In this document: in pieces, positions 23,589-32,719 of the stretch | Layout of the letters: each line of letters starts with the position of its first letter | Numbering within the stretch: the stretch's first letter is position 1 | Notes under the pieces: model-generated | The model's input: only the letters and a program-made list of their open reading frames with translations | Told to the model about the DNA's origin: nothing | Databases searched by the model: none | Made by a program: the position numbers and the translations under genes | Assembly: GCA_019449635.1 (NCBI GenBank) | Contig: JAGRPI010000022.1 | Coordinates: forward strand, 1-40,180 | DNA from: Candidatus Ferrigenium bremense | Lineage (GTDB): Bacteria; Pseudomonadota; Gammaproteobacteria; Burkholderiales; Gallionellaceae | Direction: 5' to 3' | Length of the DNA stretch: 40,180 bases

Positions 23589-24088
23589 GGCAATATGCTC
23601 TTGATGACGGCCAGGCATAGCAAGGTGTAGCCGGCAGCGAGCAGATCGTCGAACATCACGCCCAGTCCGCCGTGCAGGTTGCTGTCGAAATAACGGATCG
23701 GCTGCGGCTTGACGATATCGAACAGGCGGAACAGCGCGAAGGCCAGCAGCGCCCAATCCCAGCCGGGGGGGGTGAAGAACAGCACCAGCAGGAACGCCAC
23801 GATCTCGTCCCACACGATGCCTCCGTGATCTGGCACACCCAGTGCTTTGCCGGTGATGCCGCATACCCGCACGCCGATGGCGAATGCGCCAGCCAGTCCG
23901 AAGAGGAACAGCCAGTCCGGCAGACGCGGTGCGAGATACCAGTACATCGGGAATGCCACCAGCGTACCGAACGTGCCGGGCGCCTTGCGCGCCAGGCCGC
24001 TGCCGAAGCCGAACGACAAGAGATGCGCCGGATGGCTCAGCAAGAATTGCCAGCCGGGTTTGACGAACAGTTCAGCGGAAGTGGTCAT
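23585..24088 (-). CDS. pgpA: Phosphatidylglycerophosphatase A
   Basis: PgpA dephosphorylates phosphatidylglycerol-phosphate at the inner membrane. The 167-residue protein shows [20 protein letters not shown], the WDEIVAF metal site, [16 protein letters not shown] and [14 protein letters not shown], with several hydrophobic spans. The ATG at 24088 gives the family length and overlaps the thiL end by 17 bases, the standard thiL-pgpA linkage. Confidence 0.96.
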   Translation of the reverse strand: MTTSAELFVKPGWQFLLSHPAHLLSFGFGSGLARKAPGTFGTLVAFPMYWYLAPRLPDWLFLFGLAGAFAIGVRVCGITGKALGVPDHGGIVWDEIVAFLLVLFFTPPGWDWALLAFALFRLFDIVKPQPIRYFDSNLHGGLGVMFDDLLAAGYTLLCLAVIKSILP

Positions 24089-25025
24089 AGCCGCCAGTCT
24101 CGACGTTGAGTGGATTGCCCGCCGCATCGTGCACGATACAGCCGCACCCCGCAACAATTTTCCCGATGCGGGTCAGCGGCAGGCCGAGCCGTGCGGCAAT
24201 CTCCGACAATTCCGCATGACGCGCGGCGGGAGCGGTGAAGCACAACTCGTAATCGTCGCCACCGGACAGGATGCATTGCCTTGCCAGCGGCAGCGACGCA
24301 TGTGCTCGCAAGGTTGGAGACAGCGGCAACGTCGCGAACTCGATCTCCGCACCCACCTGCGAGGCATCCAGGATATGCCCGAGGTCGGCGAGCAGGCCGT
24401 CGGAAATATCGATTGCGCTGCTGGCGATGACGCGCAACGCCAGCCCCAGCGCCACGCGCGGCTGCGGCTGGTGCAGGGCCGGCAGGCAGGCGGCAAGCCC
24501 GGCATCGGACAATGCGATGCGGCCTTGCAGATGCGCCAGCGCCAGCGCCGCATCGCCCAATCTCCCCGACACCCAGATATCATCGCCAACCTGCGCGCCG
24601 CTGCGGCGCAATGCCTGTTGCGCGGGCACTTCGCCGAAAATGGTCACGCACAGATTGAGCGGCCCGCGCGTGGTGTCGCCGCCGACCAGTTCCACACCAT
24701 GCTGCTGCGCCAGCGCGAAGAAGCCCGCGCTGAATTGCGCCAGCCATGCTTCATCCGCCTCGGGCAGCGCGATGGCCAGCACCGCCCAGCGCGGCACAGC
24801 GCCCATCGCCGCCAGGTCGGACAGGTTCACCGCGAGGGTCTTGTGTCCCAGCAAAAACGGGTCGGCATCGGGAAGGAAATGCGTGCCGCTCACCAGCATA
24901 TCGCTGGACACCGCCAGCACGTTGCCCGCATCCACTTGCAGCAGCGCAGCATCGTCGCCCACCCCAAGTATTGCATGAGGCGTATCCCTGGTGAAAAAAC
25001 GGCGGATCAGGTCAAATTCGGACAT
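24072..25025 (-). CDS. thiL: Thiamine-monophosphate kinase
   Basis: ThiL phosphorylates thiamine monophosphate to the diphosphate cofactor. The 317-residue PurM-like protein has [44 protein letters not shown] and [13 protein letters not shown], the ATP- and Mg-binding motifs. It stands between nusB and pgpA in the usual ribH-nusB-thiL-pgpA run, 15 bases after nusB. Confidence 0.97.
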   Translation of the reverse strand: MSEFDLIRRFFTRDTPHAILGVGDDAALLQVDAGNVLAVSSDMLVSGTHFLPDADPFLLGHKTLAVNLSDLAAMGAVPRWAVLAIALPEADEAWLAQFSAGFFALAQQHGVELVGGDTTRGPLNLCVTIFGEVPAQQALRRSGAQVGDDIWVSGRLGDAALALAHLQGRIALSDAGLAACLPALHQPQPRVALGLALRVIASSAIDISDGLLADLGHILDASQVGAEIEFATLPLSPTLRAHASLPLARQCILSGGDDYELCFTAPAARHAELSEIAARLGLPLTRIGKIVAGCGCIVHDAAGNPLNVETGGYDHFR

Positions 25026-25040
25026 GCGGAAACATCCGCT

Positions 25041-25514
25041 TCATGACGTGCGCTTGGCAAACTCCGGCGCACGGACTTGCGGCGCCAGTTTGTCCAGCAC
25101 GCCGTTGACGTATTTGTGGCCGTCGGTGCCGCCAAAGGTTTTGGCCAGTTCGACCGCTTCGTTGATGACGACCTTGTAGGGCACTTCGAGGTGTTGCGAC
25201 AATTCAAACGTCCCGAGCAGCAGCACGGAAAACTCCACCGGGCTGAGCTCGGCAAGCGGCCGGTCGAGGTGCGGGGCGAGCAGCGCCTCGAGGACAGCGT
25301 GCTGATCCAGTGTGCCGCACAGCAATCTGGAAAATAATTCCTTATCGAAGCGACCGAGATTTTTTTCGGTCAGTATCTGTTTTTCGATCTGCGCCTTATC
25401 ACCCGCGGTGACGCGCCATTGGTAAACCCCCTGCAAGGCCAGTTCGCGCGCGCGGTGACGCGGGCTTTTGCCCGGTGCTTTTTTTACTTCATGGCCGGCA
25501 GCCAGGCTGCTCAT
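25041..25514 (-). CDS. nusB: Transcription antitermination factor NusB
   Basis: NusB, with NusE, binds boxA RNA and supports rRNA antitermination. The 157-residue all-helical protein shows [15 protein letters not shown] and the C-terminal [33 protein letters not shown]. The N-terminal 15 residues are an additional basic stretch. It overlaps ribH by 4 bases (ATGA). Confidence 0.97.
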   Translation of the reverse strand: MSSLAAGHEVKKAPGKSPRHRARELALQGVYQWRVTAGDKAQIEKQILTEKNLGRFDKELFSRLLCGTLDQHAVLEALLAPHLDRPLAELSPVEFSVLLLGTFELSQHLEVPYKVVINEAVELAKTFGGTDGHKYVNGVLDKLAPQVRAPEFAKRTS

Positions 25515-25963
25515 GTCAGGTCACGCAGCAGATTGGCCATCTCGATGGCCACCAGCGCGGCCTCGCCGCCCTTGACGTGCATGCGCGCGATGGCCTGCTC
25601 GTCGTTGTCGGTGGTGAGGATCGCGTTGGCAACCGGCACGCCGCAGGCCAGCTGGACTTCGTTCACGCAGCGCGCCGATTCGTTCGACACCACCTCGAAA
25701 TGGTAGGTGTCGCCGCGGATCACCGCGCCCAGCGCGATCAGCGCGTCGTACTTCTCGCTCTCCGCCATATGCAGCAGCACCAGTGCGATCTCCAGCGCGC
25801 CCGGCACGGTGGCCAGCGTGATATCGGCCTCCGCAACGCCCTGTTGCGCCAGTTGCGCGCGGCATGCGCCGAGCAGGCCTTCGCATACCTCCGGGTTGAA
25901 GCGGCTCTGCACGATGCCGATGCGCAGGCCCTTGCCGTCCAGGTTTCTCTCGATTTCTCTCAT
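25511..25963 (-). CDS. ribH: 6,7-dimethyl-8-ribityllumazine synthase
   Basis: RibH condenses 5-amino-6-ribitylaminouracil with dihydroxybutanone phosphate. The 150-residue protein has [37 protein letters not shown] and the later [17 protein letters not shown]; the catalytic His of RGDTYHF is present. It is separated from ribBA by a 144-bp inverted-repeat element (25979-26122). Confidence 0.98.
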   Translation of the reverse strand: MREIERNLDGKGLRIGIVQSRFNPEVCEGLLGACRAQLAQQGVAEADITLATVPGALEIALVLLHMAESEKYDALIALGAVIRGDTYHFEVVSNESARCVNEVQLACGVPVANAILTTDNDEQAIARMHVKGGEAALVAIEMANLLRDLT

Positions 25964-25978
25964 CTATATTTCCCTTTT

Positions 25979-26122
25979 AGAAGCAGTCTTAAAAATTTGC
26001 GAAGAGGGATGGATGCAAGGCGCACGGAACGCAGAAACCGGAATGTACACAAAGTACATGAGGATTTCGAGTACCGCGCAACGCCGCAGACGCCCTCCGC
26101 AGCAATTTTTAAGGCTGCTTCT
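25979..26122. repeat. 144-bp element with terminal inverted repeats between ribH and ribBA
   Basis: The 19-base ends (25979-25997 and 26104-26122) are inverse copies with one mismatch, beginning AGAAGCAG and ending CTGCTTCT. The middle has an ATGTAC/GTACAT hairpin (26043-26059) and GC-rich arms (GGCGCACGGAACGC, GCGCAACGCCGC). The ribBA stop codon (26109-26111) lies inside the right terminal repeat. It has the structure of a non-autonomous miniature element; only one copy is seen here. Confidence 0.75.
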
Positions 26123-27218
26123 TGGTTTGGCACTGACAATAACTCACCACCTCCAGGCCGAAGCCGGTCATGCTCGGCAGCTTGCGCGGGGTGCCCAGCA
26201 GGCACATCTTGCCCACGCCGAGGTCACGCAGTATCTGCGCACCGATGCCGTAACTGCGCGGATCCCAGCGCAGCACCGGATGCGCCTCCTGCGTTGCGGT
26301 GGCGCGCGCCAGCAGATCCTGCGAGGTTTCCCCGTGGTGCATCAGCACCAGCACGCCACATGTGGACTGGCTGATTTTTTTCAGCGCATCATGCACGCTG
26401 GTGGAATGCGAATAATCGACCTGTTCGAGAAAATCCATCACCGACAGCGGCTCGTGCACGCGCACCAGGGTCTCGGTATCGGGGCGGATATCGCCCTTGC
26501 GCAAAGCCATGTGGACGCGCTGCGTAGTCTTGTCCAGATAGGTGAACAAATCGAATTGGCCATAAGCCGTCTGCACGCTGCGTTGCGCGACACGTTCAAC
26601 CAGCCTCTCGTTCTGGCTGCGGTATTCGATCAGGCTGGTGATCGTGCCGATCTTGAGCCCATGCTGCTTGGCAAACTCGATCAGGTCCGGCAGCCGCGCC
26701 ATCTCGCCGTCATCCTTGAGGATCTCACAGATCACCGCCGCCGGCGTCAGCCCGGCCAGTTGCGCCAGGTCGCAGCCCGCCTCGGTGTGTCCGGCGCGCA
26801 CCAGCACCCCGCCGTTCTGCGCCATCAACGGGAAGATATGGCCGGGCTGCACGATGTCGGATGGCCGCGCGTCCCGGTTGGCCGCCGCCTGGATGGTGCG
26901 CGCACGGTCGGCCGCCGAAATGCCGGTGGTCACGCCCGATGCCGCCTCGATGGACAGAGTGAAGTTGGTGCCGAGCGGCGAGCCGTTGTCGCGCACCATC
27001 AATGGCAGGTTCAACTGCTGGCAATGCGCCTGGGTCAGCGTCAGGCAGATCAGGCCACGGCCATGCTTGGCCATGAAATTGATCATTTCCGGCGTGACGA
27101 ATTCGGCGGCAAACAGCAGATCGCCCTCGTTCTCGCGGTCTTCCTCGTCCACCAGCACGACCATGCGCCCGGCGCGTATCTCCGCGACGATTTCCTGGAT
27201 TGAAGCGATGTCGGTCAT
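26109..27218 (-). CDS. ribB: 3,4-dihydroxy-2-butanone-4-phosphate synthase with degenerate GTP cyclohydrolase II domain (RibBX type)
   Basis: The N-terminal half (about 1-205) is a complete DHBP synthase: VVLVDEEDRENEGDL, GRGLICL, TGISAADRA, PGHIFPL and RAGHTEA. The C-terminal half aligns with GTP cyclohydrolase II but lacks its zinc ligands. After LVRVHEPLSVMDFL there is no CxxxxxxxxxxCxC cluster, and the later RDLGVGKMCLLG segment is only partly like the GCHII end. The protein therefore probably makes dihydroxybutanone phosphate only, as reported for RibBX proteins, and a separate ribA should exist elsewhere. It overlaps ribE by 4 bases. Confidence 0.92.
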   Translation of the reverse strand: MTDIASIQEIVAEIRAGRMVVLVDEEDRENEGDLLFAAEFVTPEMINFMAKHGRGLICLTLTQAHCQQLNLPLMVRDNGSPLGTNFTLSIEAASGVTTGISAADRARTIQAAANRDARPSDIVQPGHIFPLMAQNGGVLVRAGHTEAGCDLAQLAGLTPAAVICEILKDDGEMARLPDLIEFAKQHGLKIGTITSLIEYRSQNERLVERVAQRSVQTAYGQFDLFTYLDKTTQRVHMALRKGDIRPDTETLVRVHEPLSVMDFLEQVDYSHSTSVHDALKKISQSTCGVLVLMHHGETSQDLLARATATQEAHPVLRWDPRSYGIGAQILRDLGVGKMCLLGTPRKLPSMTGFGLEVVSYCQCQTKKQP

Positions 27219-27820
27219 TTAGATTCTTCTTTCTCGGCCTGCATCATGCGCTCGACATAGCGCGCGATCAGGTCGATCTCCAGATTCACTTTCGCGCCCA
27301 TCTGCAATTCATTCAGCGTCGTCACATCCAGCGTATGCGGGATCAGGTTCACGTCGAACTCCGAGCCCGCAACATGGTTCACGGTGAGGCTCACGCCGTT
27401 GATGGCGATGGAGCCCTTGGTCGCGATGTATTTCGCCAGCGCGTGCGGTGCGCGCACCACCAGCCGCCAGCTCTCGCCGATGTCGTTGAACGCGACGACC
27501 TCGCCCACGCCGTCCACATGCCCGCTGACCAGATGTCCGCCCAGCCGGTCCGCCATGCGCAAGGCCTTTTCCAGGTTGACATGGCCGCCCAGCCGTTCCA
27601 GTCCGATGGTGCAATCCAGCGTCTCGCGCGACACATCCACGGTAAATTCGTTTCCGGCCAGCTTCACCACGGTGAGGCACACGCCGTTCACCGCGATGCT
27701 GTCGCCGATCCGCACGTCATCCATGCCGAGCGCTTCGGCCACCACGCTCAAACGCAGACCGCCGTCGCGGTCTTCCGCGCGGGTGATGAGGCCGACATCG
27801 GCAATGATTCCACTGAACAT
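27215..27820 (-). CDS. ribE: Riboflavin synthase alpha chain
   Basis: The enzyme dismutates two lumazines to riboflavin. The 201-residue protein shows the two lumazine-binding repeats: MFSGIIADVG...GDSIAVNGVCLTVV with VDVSRETL, and HLVSGHVDGVGEV...GSIAINGVSLTVN with LIPHTLDVT. Start MFSGII is the family norm. It lies between ribD and ribBA. No FMN riboswitch is seen in the short gap upstream, which is filled by a family A element. Confidence 0.97.
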   Translation of the reverse strand: MFSGIIADVGLITRAEDRDGGLRLSVVAEALGMDDVRIGDSIAVNGVCLTVVKLAGNEFTVDVSRETLDCTIGLERLGGHVNLEKALRMADRLGGHLVSGHVDGVGEVVAFNDIGESWRLVVRAPHALAKYIATKGSIAINGVSLTVNHVAGSEFDVNLIPHTLDVTTLNELQMGAKVNLEIDLIARYVERMMQAEKEESK

Positions 27821-27845
27821 TCAATCTCCTTGATGTTGCTCCACG

Positions 27846-27917
27846 AAACCCCTCCCGCCCTCCCCTTGTCAGGGGAGGAGCGCTTCCCCCCTGGCAAGGG
27901 GGGATTGAGGGGGGTTT
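27846..27917. repeat. Family A element forming the ribD 3' end
   Basis: 72 bases, AAACCCCTCC...GGGGGGTTT, with hairpins CTCCCCTTGTCAGGGGAG and CCCCCCTGGCAAGGGGGG. Its right part encodes the last 15 or so RibD residues (NPPQSPLARGEALLP). The TGA of the TTGTCAGG hairpin, read on the minus strand, is the ribD stop codon. Confidence 0.85.
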
Positions 27918-29140
27918 GCCTTTTCCACTTTTACCGAAATGCGCAGGTCTTTCCCGACCTGCCGCATGTCCTGCCACTTGAGGCCGACGCGCTGCTCCAG
28001 GCTGGTCAGCTCGCCCAGTTGCGCCATGCTGCGCGCCGCATCGCCCAGTAATTGCGGCGCAATATACAGCAGCAATTCATCCGCCAACCCGGCGCGCAGC
28101 AACGCGCCATTCAGGATGCTGCCCGCTTCCACCAACACCTCGTTGCAGCCCCGCTGCGCGAGGTCGCGCAATATGGCCGGCAGATCGACCTGCCCATTGC
28201 CGTCCGGCATCACTGCCACAGTCGCGCCCAGATCCTGCAACAGGCCGATTTTCCGCTCGTCATGCAGTGCCGTATAAACCAGCGTTCTGCCGCCGCCATA
28301 CAACACGCGCGCCTCAAGCGGGATACGCAACTGGCTGTCCAGCACCACCCGCAGCGGCTGGCGCAACCCCTCCTCCTGCCCACCCCTTGTCAGGGGGGGA
28401 GCACTCGCCCCCCCCTCCTCCCTCCCTGACAAGGGAGGGCTGGGGTGGGTTGGGGGGCTGGGGGGGTTACTAGCTCCGCCCCGTGGTGCCGGAATCATCC
28501 CTCCGATCTCGCGCACGTTGAGTTGCGCATCGTCCGCCAGCACCGTATTGATCCCGGTCAGCACCGCGCAGGAACGCGCGCGCCAGCGCTGCACATCCTG
28601 CCTTGCCGCGTCGCCGGTGATCCACTGGCTCTTGCCATTGCCCAGCGCGGTACGCCCATCCAGGCTCATGGCGATCTTGCTGCGCAACCACGGCGTGCCG
28701 CGCGTCATGCGCGCAAAGAACCCGACATTCAATTCGCGCGCTTCCGCTTCCATCAGCCCGCTTTCCACCGCGATGCCGGCGGCACGCAACCGCGCAATGC
28801 CCGCGCCAGCGACCTCGGGGTTCGGGTCTTGCACCGCGACCACCACGCGCGCCATGCCCGCTTCGATCAATGCCTCGGCGCAGGGCGGTGTACGGCCATG
28901 ATGGCTGCATGGCTCCAGCGTGACATAAGCCGTCGCCCCGCGCGCCGCGCCGCCCGCTTCGCGCAGCGCATACACTTCGGCATGCGGCTCGCCGGCGCGC
29001 TGGTGCCAGCCGCTGCCGACGCTTTTCCCATCCCGCACCAGCACGCAGCCGACGCGCGGATTCGGGCTGGTGGAATAAAGGCCGCGCTCCGCCAGCCGCA
29101 GCGCCTGCGCCATCCATTGACTGTCGCTCGGCGCAAACAC
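27869..29140 (-). CDS. ribD: Bifunctional riboflavin deaminase/reductase (two repeat insertions)
   Basis: RibD deaminates the pyrimidine and reduces the ribosyl side chain. The deaminase zinc site is HAEVYAL (His53, Glu55) with EPCSHHGRTPPC (Cys78, Cys87). The reductase part has WLRSKIAMSLDGRTA and EVLVEAGSILNGALL. I chose the GTG at 29140 (VFAPSDSQWMAQALRLAERG), which matches family N-termini. The frame is open to 29227 only because it reads through a repeat. A family A element adds about 35 residues (about 224-258, Pro/Gly-rich) between LADDAQLNVRE and LRVVLDSQLRIP. Another supplies the C-terminal tail and stop. Confidence 0.95.
   Translation of the reverse strand: MFAPSDSQWMAQALRLAERGLYSTSPNPRVGCVLVRDGKSVGSGWHQRAGEPHAEVYALREAGGAARGATAYVTLEPCSHHGRTPPCAEALIEAGMARVVVAVQDPNPEVAGAGIARLRAAGIAVESGLMEAEARELNVGFFARMTRGTPWLRSKIAMSLDGRTALGNGKSQWITGDAARQDVQRWRARSCAVLTGINTVLADDAQLNVREIGGMIPAPRGGASNPPSPPTHPSPPLSGREEGGASAPPLTRGGQEEGLRQPLRVVLDSQLRIPLEARVLYGGGRTLVYTALHDERKIGLLQDLGATVAVMPDGNGQVDLPAILRDLAQRGCNEVLVEAGSILNGALLRAGLADELLLYIAPQLLGDAARSMAQLGELTSLEQRVGLKWQDMRQVGKDLRISVKVEKANPPQSPLARGEALLP
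28365..28468 (-). repeat. Family A element inserted inside ribD
   Basis: This 104-base GC-rich insertion begins AACCCCTCCTCCTGCCCACC and ends with runs of G and TT. It contains TTGTCAGGGG and CCCTGACAAGGG hairpin halves and tracts of up to eight C. It is longer than other family A copies, probably from tract expansion, and keeps the ribD frame. Confidence 0.85.
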
Positions 29141-29162
29141 GTTAATTCCGAAATTCGTAATC

Positions 29163-29294
29163 AGCCACGGATAAACACGGATAGACACGGAAGAAACCCA
29201 TACTGACCTGGGCTTTCCCATTTCCATCCGGAATACACTGCAATCGCCATTCGGAAAATTGGTTATCCGTGATCATCCGTGTCAATCCGTGGCT
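29163..29294. repeat. Intergenic inverted repeat, AGCCACGGAT family (copy 3)
   Basis: 132 bases from AGCCACGGATAAACACGGAT to TGTCAATCCGTGGCT between nrdR and ribD. The right edge supplies part of the nrdR TAG stop. The middle (29200-29260) is longer than in the other two copies. Confidence 0.85.
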
Positions 29295-29772
29295 AATTTG
29301 TTCTTGGTTTGCGGCGCACTGGAGTCTTGCGCACCGCCTCGACCGCTTCGGCGAAGTCGCCGACATCCTGGAAACTCTTGTACACCGAAGCGAAGCGGAT
29401 ATAGGCCACCTTGTCGAGCTTCAGCAATTCCTTCATCACCATCTCGCCGATCTGGCGCGAACCGACTTCGCGCTCGCCCAGGGCGAATACTTTCTGGGTC
29501 ACGTTATCGATCGCCGCATCCACCAGTTCGGTCGGCACCGGGCGTTTGTGCAGCGCGCGGCTGAAACTGGTGCGCAGTTTTTCTGCATCGAATTCGCTGC
29601 GCATGCCGTTCTGCTTGACCACCTGCGGCATGCGCAGCTCCACCGTCTCGTAAGTGGTGAAGCGCTTGTCGCACGACTGGCAGCGGCGGCGGCGGCGGAT
29701 GCTGTCGCCCTCCTCGCTTTCGCGGGTATCCACCACCTGGGTGTTTTCGCCTTTGCAGAATGGGCACTTCAT
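29293..29772 (-). CDS. nrdR: Transcriptional repressor NrdR
   Basis: NrdR represses ribonucleotide reductase genes in response to (d)ATP. The 159-residue protein has the zinc ribbon [19 protein letters not shown]...[17 protein letters not shown] and the ATP-cone ([52 protein letters not shown]). It lies between glyA and ribD, a common proteobacterial order. Confidence 0.98.
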   Translation of the reverse strand: MKCPFCKGENTQVVDTRESEEGDSIRRRRRCQSCDKRFTTYETVELRMPQVVKQNGMRSEFDAEKLRTSFSRALHKRPVPTELVDAAIDNVTQKVFALGEREVGSRQIGEMVMKELLKLDKVAYIRFASVYKSFQDVGDFAEAVEAVRKTPVRRKPRTN

Positions 29773-29785
29773 GAAAGGCAGCCGG

Positions 29786-29871
29786 AAGTCGAAAGTCGAA
29801 AGTCGAAAGTTAAAGCCCGCCGCTTTGCGGCGACAAACCCAACTAACGACTTACGACTTACGTCTAACAAC
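29786..29871. repeat. Intergenic inverted repeat, TTAGTCG-like family (copy 2)
   Basis: The left arm repeats GTCGAAA (29786-29811); the right arm (29840-29871) is AACTAACGACTTACGACTTA and more. A GCCGCTTTGCGGC hairpin stands in the middle. It fills the nrdR-glyA gap and abuts the glyA stop. Confidence 0.7.
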
Positions 29872-31119
29872 TCAAGCTCCGTACACCGGGAATTTTTCGC
29901 ATAACTGTTTGACCTCGCCCGCCACGCGCGCGATCACCGCGTCGTCTTCCGGCGCGTCCAGCACATCGGCGATCAGGTGCGCCAGTTTCTCCGCTTCCAG
30001 CTCCTTGAAGCCGCGCGTGGTGATCGCCGGGCTGCCGATGCGGATGCCGCTGGTAATGAACGGCTTTTGCGGATCGTTGGGGATGGCGTTCTTGTTCACC
30101 GTGATGTGCGCGCGCCCCAGCGCGGCTTCGGCATCCTTGCCGGTGATGTTCTTGGCCTGCAAGTCCACCAGGAACAGATGGCAGTCGGTGCGCCCGGACA
30201 CGATGCGCAGGCCGCGATCATGCAACACCATCGCCATCACGCGCGCATTGTCCACCACCTGTTTCTGGTAAGCCTTGAATTCCTTGCCGGCCGCTTCCTT
30301 GAACGCCACCGCCTTGGCGGCGATCACGTGCATCAGCGGGCCGCCCTGGATGCCGGGGAAAATCGCCGAATTCAGCACCTTTTCATATTCCGCCTTGGCG
30401 AGGATAACGCCGCCGCGCGGGCCGCGCAGGGTCTTGTGGGTGGTAGTGGTGACGAAATCCGCGATGCCGACCGGGCTGGGGTACACGCCCGCCGCGATCA
30501 GCCCGGCGTAATGCGCCATATCCACGAACAGATATGCGCCGACGCTGTCGGCGATCGCGCGGAAGCGTTTCCAGTCGATCACCAGCGCGTAGGCCGACGC
30601 GCCCGCCACGATCATCTTCGGCTTGTGCGCCGTCGCCAATGCCTGCACCTGGTCGTAATCGATTTCCTCGTTCTTATCCAGGCCGTACTGGATGGCGTTA
30701 TACAGCTTGCCGCTGGCGTTGACCGATGCGCCGTGCGTCAAATGCCCGCCATGCGCCAGCGACAGGCCGAGAATCGTGTCGCCGGGCTTCAGCACCGACA
30801 TGTACACCCCCTGGTTCGCCTGCGAGCCGGAATTCGGCTGCACGTTGGCGTATTCCGCGCCGAACAGCGCCTTTACGCGGTCGATCGCCAGCTGCTCGGC
30901 CACGTCCACATATTCGCAGCCACCGTAATAGCGCATGCCCGGATAACCCTCGGCATACTTGTTGGTCAGCTGGCTGCCCTGCGCCTCCATCACCGCCGGG
31001 CTGGTGTAGTTTTCCGAGGCGATCAACTCGATATGATCTTCCTGGCGGCGGTTTTCGTTCTGGATCGCGGCCCACAGTTCCGGGTCGACAGTGGCGATGG
31101 TGTTTTTTCTGGAGAACAT
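29872..31119 (-). CDS. glyA: Serine hydroxymethyltransferase
   Basis: GlyA interconverts serine and glycine with tetrahydrofolate. The 415-residue PLP enzyme shows [52 protein letters not shown], and [13 protein letters not shown] with the PLP Lys. The ATG at 31119 (MFSRKNTI) has AGGA 9 bases upstream; longer ORF starts are not conserved. The 31120-31245 gap contains a repeat at its pmbA end and no riboswitch that I recognise. Confidence 0.98.
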   Translation of the reverse strand: MFSRKNTIATVDPELWAAIQNENRRQEDHIELIASENYTSPAVMEAQGSQLTNKYAEGYPGMRYYGGCEYVDVAEQLAIDRVKALFGAEYANVQPNSGSQANQGVYMSVLKPGDTILGLSLAHGGHLTHGASVNASGKLYNAIQYGLDKNEEIDYDQVQALATAHKPKMIVAGASAYALVIDWKRFRAIADSVGAYLFVDMAHYAGLIAAGVYPSPVGIADFVTTTTHKTLRGPRGGVILAKAEYEKVLNSAIFPGIQGGPLMHVIAAKAVAFKEAAGKEFKAYQKQVVDNARVMAMVLHDRGLRIVSGRTDCHLFLVDLQAKNITGKDAEAALGRAHITVNKNAIPNDPQKPFITSGIRIGSPAITTRGFKELEAEKLAHLIADVLDAPEDDAVIARVAGEVKQLCEKFPVYGA

Positions 31120-31182
31120 GGTGTTTATTCCTGAAATAATGAAAGCGGGAAAGGCGCGGATTTTACCATGTTGCGCGGATAC

Positions 31183-31254
31183 TCTACAGGGGCAAGGCTG
31201 GTCTTGCGCCTCCTTTCGCACGGCAGCCCATCAGGGACGCTGCCCCTACCGTCC
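31183..31254. repeat. Imperfect inverted repeat at the pmbA stop
   Basis: TACAGGGGCAAGGCTGG at the left and GCTGCCCCTAC at the right form imperfect inverse ends around GC-rich DNA. The TAG stop of pmbA (31246-31248) lies in the right end (CCCTACC). Only one copy is seen. Confidence 0.4.
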
Positions 31255-32655
31255 CGCGACGGTCATGCCTTCCACCAGGATCGACCCGCACTGGCGCGAG
31301 CCTTGCACCAGGATGTCGCTGCCGGCGGCAACGATGTTGCGGTACATGTCCTTCAGGTTTCCGGCGATGGTGATCTCCTGCACCGGATACTGGATCTCGC
31401 CATGCTCCACCCAGAAGCCCGCCGCGCCGCGCGAGTAATCGCCAGTCACAGCGTTGACGCCGCTGCCCAGCAGTTCCGTGACCAGCAGGCCGCGCCCCAT
31501 CTGCCTCAGCAGGCCGGCGAAATCCAGCCCTCCCCCCTCTTGTTCGCCAGGCCGCCCGCCGGACGCTTTCAGGATCAGGTTGTGATTGCCGCCCGCATTG
31601 CCGGTGGTGCGCATGCCGAGCTTGCGCGCCGAATAGCTGCCGAGGAAATAGCCGCGCAGCAGGCCGTCTTCGACCATGGCGCGGCGCTGCACCCGCACGC
31701 CCTCGTCATCGAACGGGCTGGAGGCCAGCCCCTTGCGGATGTCCGGGATGTCCTCGATGTTGATGTGCGGCGCAAACACCGGCTTGTCCAGCTGGTCGAG
31801 CAGGAACGAGGATTTGCGGTACAGGCTGCCGCCGCTCACCGCACCGGTGAAATGGCCCAACAGACTCGATGCGACCGGCGCCTCGAACAGCACCGGCACC
31901 TGCATGGTTTCGAGCTGGCGCGCGTTCAGACGGCGCACCGTGCGTTGCGCCGCGATCCGCCCGACCTGCTGCGCATCCAGCAGATCGCCGGCATCGCGCG
32001 CCACGCTGTACCAGTAGTCGCGCTCCATTGCATCGTCCTTGCCGGCAATCACCGCGCAACTCAGGCTGTGGCGCGAAGTAGGATAGCCGCCGATGAAGCC
32101 GAGGCTGTTGGCATGCACGAACTGCGCCTCATGCACGTTCACCGTCGCGCCTTCCGAATTGCCGATGCGCTTATCCGCATCCAGCGCGGCCTGCTCGCAG
32201 CGCCTCGCCAGCTCGATCGCATCGTCCACCGGCAAATCCCAAGGGTGATACAGATCCAGATCGGGGCAGTCGCGCGCCAGCATGTCGGCATCGGGCAAGC
32301 CCGAGCAATCGTCTTGTGCGGTATAGCGCGCGATCGACAACGCGGCATCCACCGTATCGCGCACCGCCTGCGGCGAAAAATCCGAGGTACTGGCATTGCC
32401 GCGCTGCTGGCCGATATAGACGGTGATAGACAGGCCTTTATCGCGGTTGTATTCGATGGTTTCCACCTCGCCGTGGCGCACGGTGACTGCCTGACCGAAC
32501 CCTTCTGAAACGTCGGCGCACGCCGCCGATGCGCCGCGTTGCCTGGCATATGCCAGCATGTCCTGCGCGATGTCGCGCAAACCGTCGGCGGAGTTGGAAA
32601 ATCTGCCCCGGCTATGGTCGAGGGAGCCGGGGGCGGATGACACGAGTGTGCTCAT
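31246..32655 (-). CDS. pmbA: Metalloprotease-related protein PmbA (TldE)
   Basis: PmbA/TldE is the non-catalytic partner of the TldD protease, involved in microcin maturation and CcdA turnover. The 469-residue protein shows VTVRHGEVETIEYNRDKGLSI, TYRKSSFLLDQLDKPVFAP-like segments, FDDEGVRVQRRAMVEDGLL and GLLVTELLGSGVNAVTGDYSRGAAGFWVE. The HExxH of TldD is absent, as expected for TldE. Start ATG 32655 is the first after the upstream non-conserved stretch; no clear ribosome binding site is seen. It is divergent from darP. Confidence 0.95.
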   Translation of the reverse strand: MSTLVSSAPGSLDHSRGRFSNSADGLRDIAQDMLAYARQRGASAACADVSEGFGQAVTVRHGEVETIEYNRDKGLSITVYIGQQRGNASTSDFSPQAVRDTVDAALSIARYTAQDDCSGLPDADMLARDCPDLDLYHPWDLPVDDAIELARRCEQAALDADKRIGNSEGATVNVHEAQFVHANSLGFIGGYPTSRHSLSCAVIAGKDDAMERDYWYSVARDAGDLLDAQQVGRIAAQRTVRRLNARQLETMQVPVLFEAPVASSLLGHFTGAVSGGSLYRKSSFLLDQLDKPVFAPHINIEDIPDIRKGLASSPFDDEGVRVQRRAMVEDGLLRGYFLGSYSARKLGMRTTGNAGGNHNLILKASGGRPGEQEGGGLDFAGLLRQMGRGLLVTELLGSGVNAVTGDYSRGAAGFWVEHGEIQYPVQEITIAGNLKDMYRNIVAAGSDILVQGSRQCGSILVEGMTVAGR

Positions 32656-32719
32656 AACGAAAACGTAACCATGACGAAAGGCGGTATCATAGCAGCATCG
32701 ATAAGCCACACACACCGCC

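Noticed and set aside
27821-27868. FMN riboswitch before ribE or ribD
   Set aside because: None of the conserved RFN motifs is visible; the gap is explained by the family A repeat.
31526-31570. Gly-rich GGRPGEQEGG segment in PmbA as another insertion
   Set aside because: Too short, no inverted arms and no second copy; PmbA length is close to normal.
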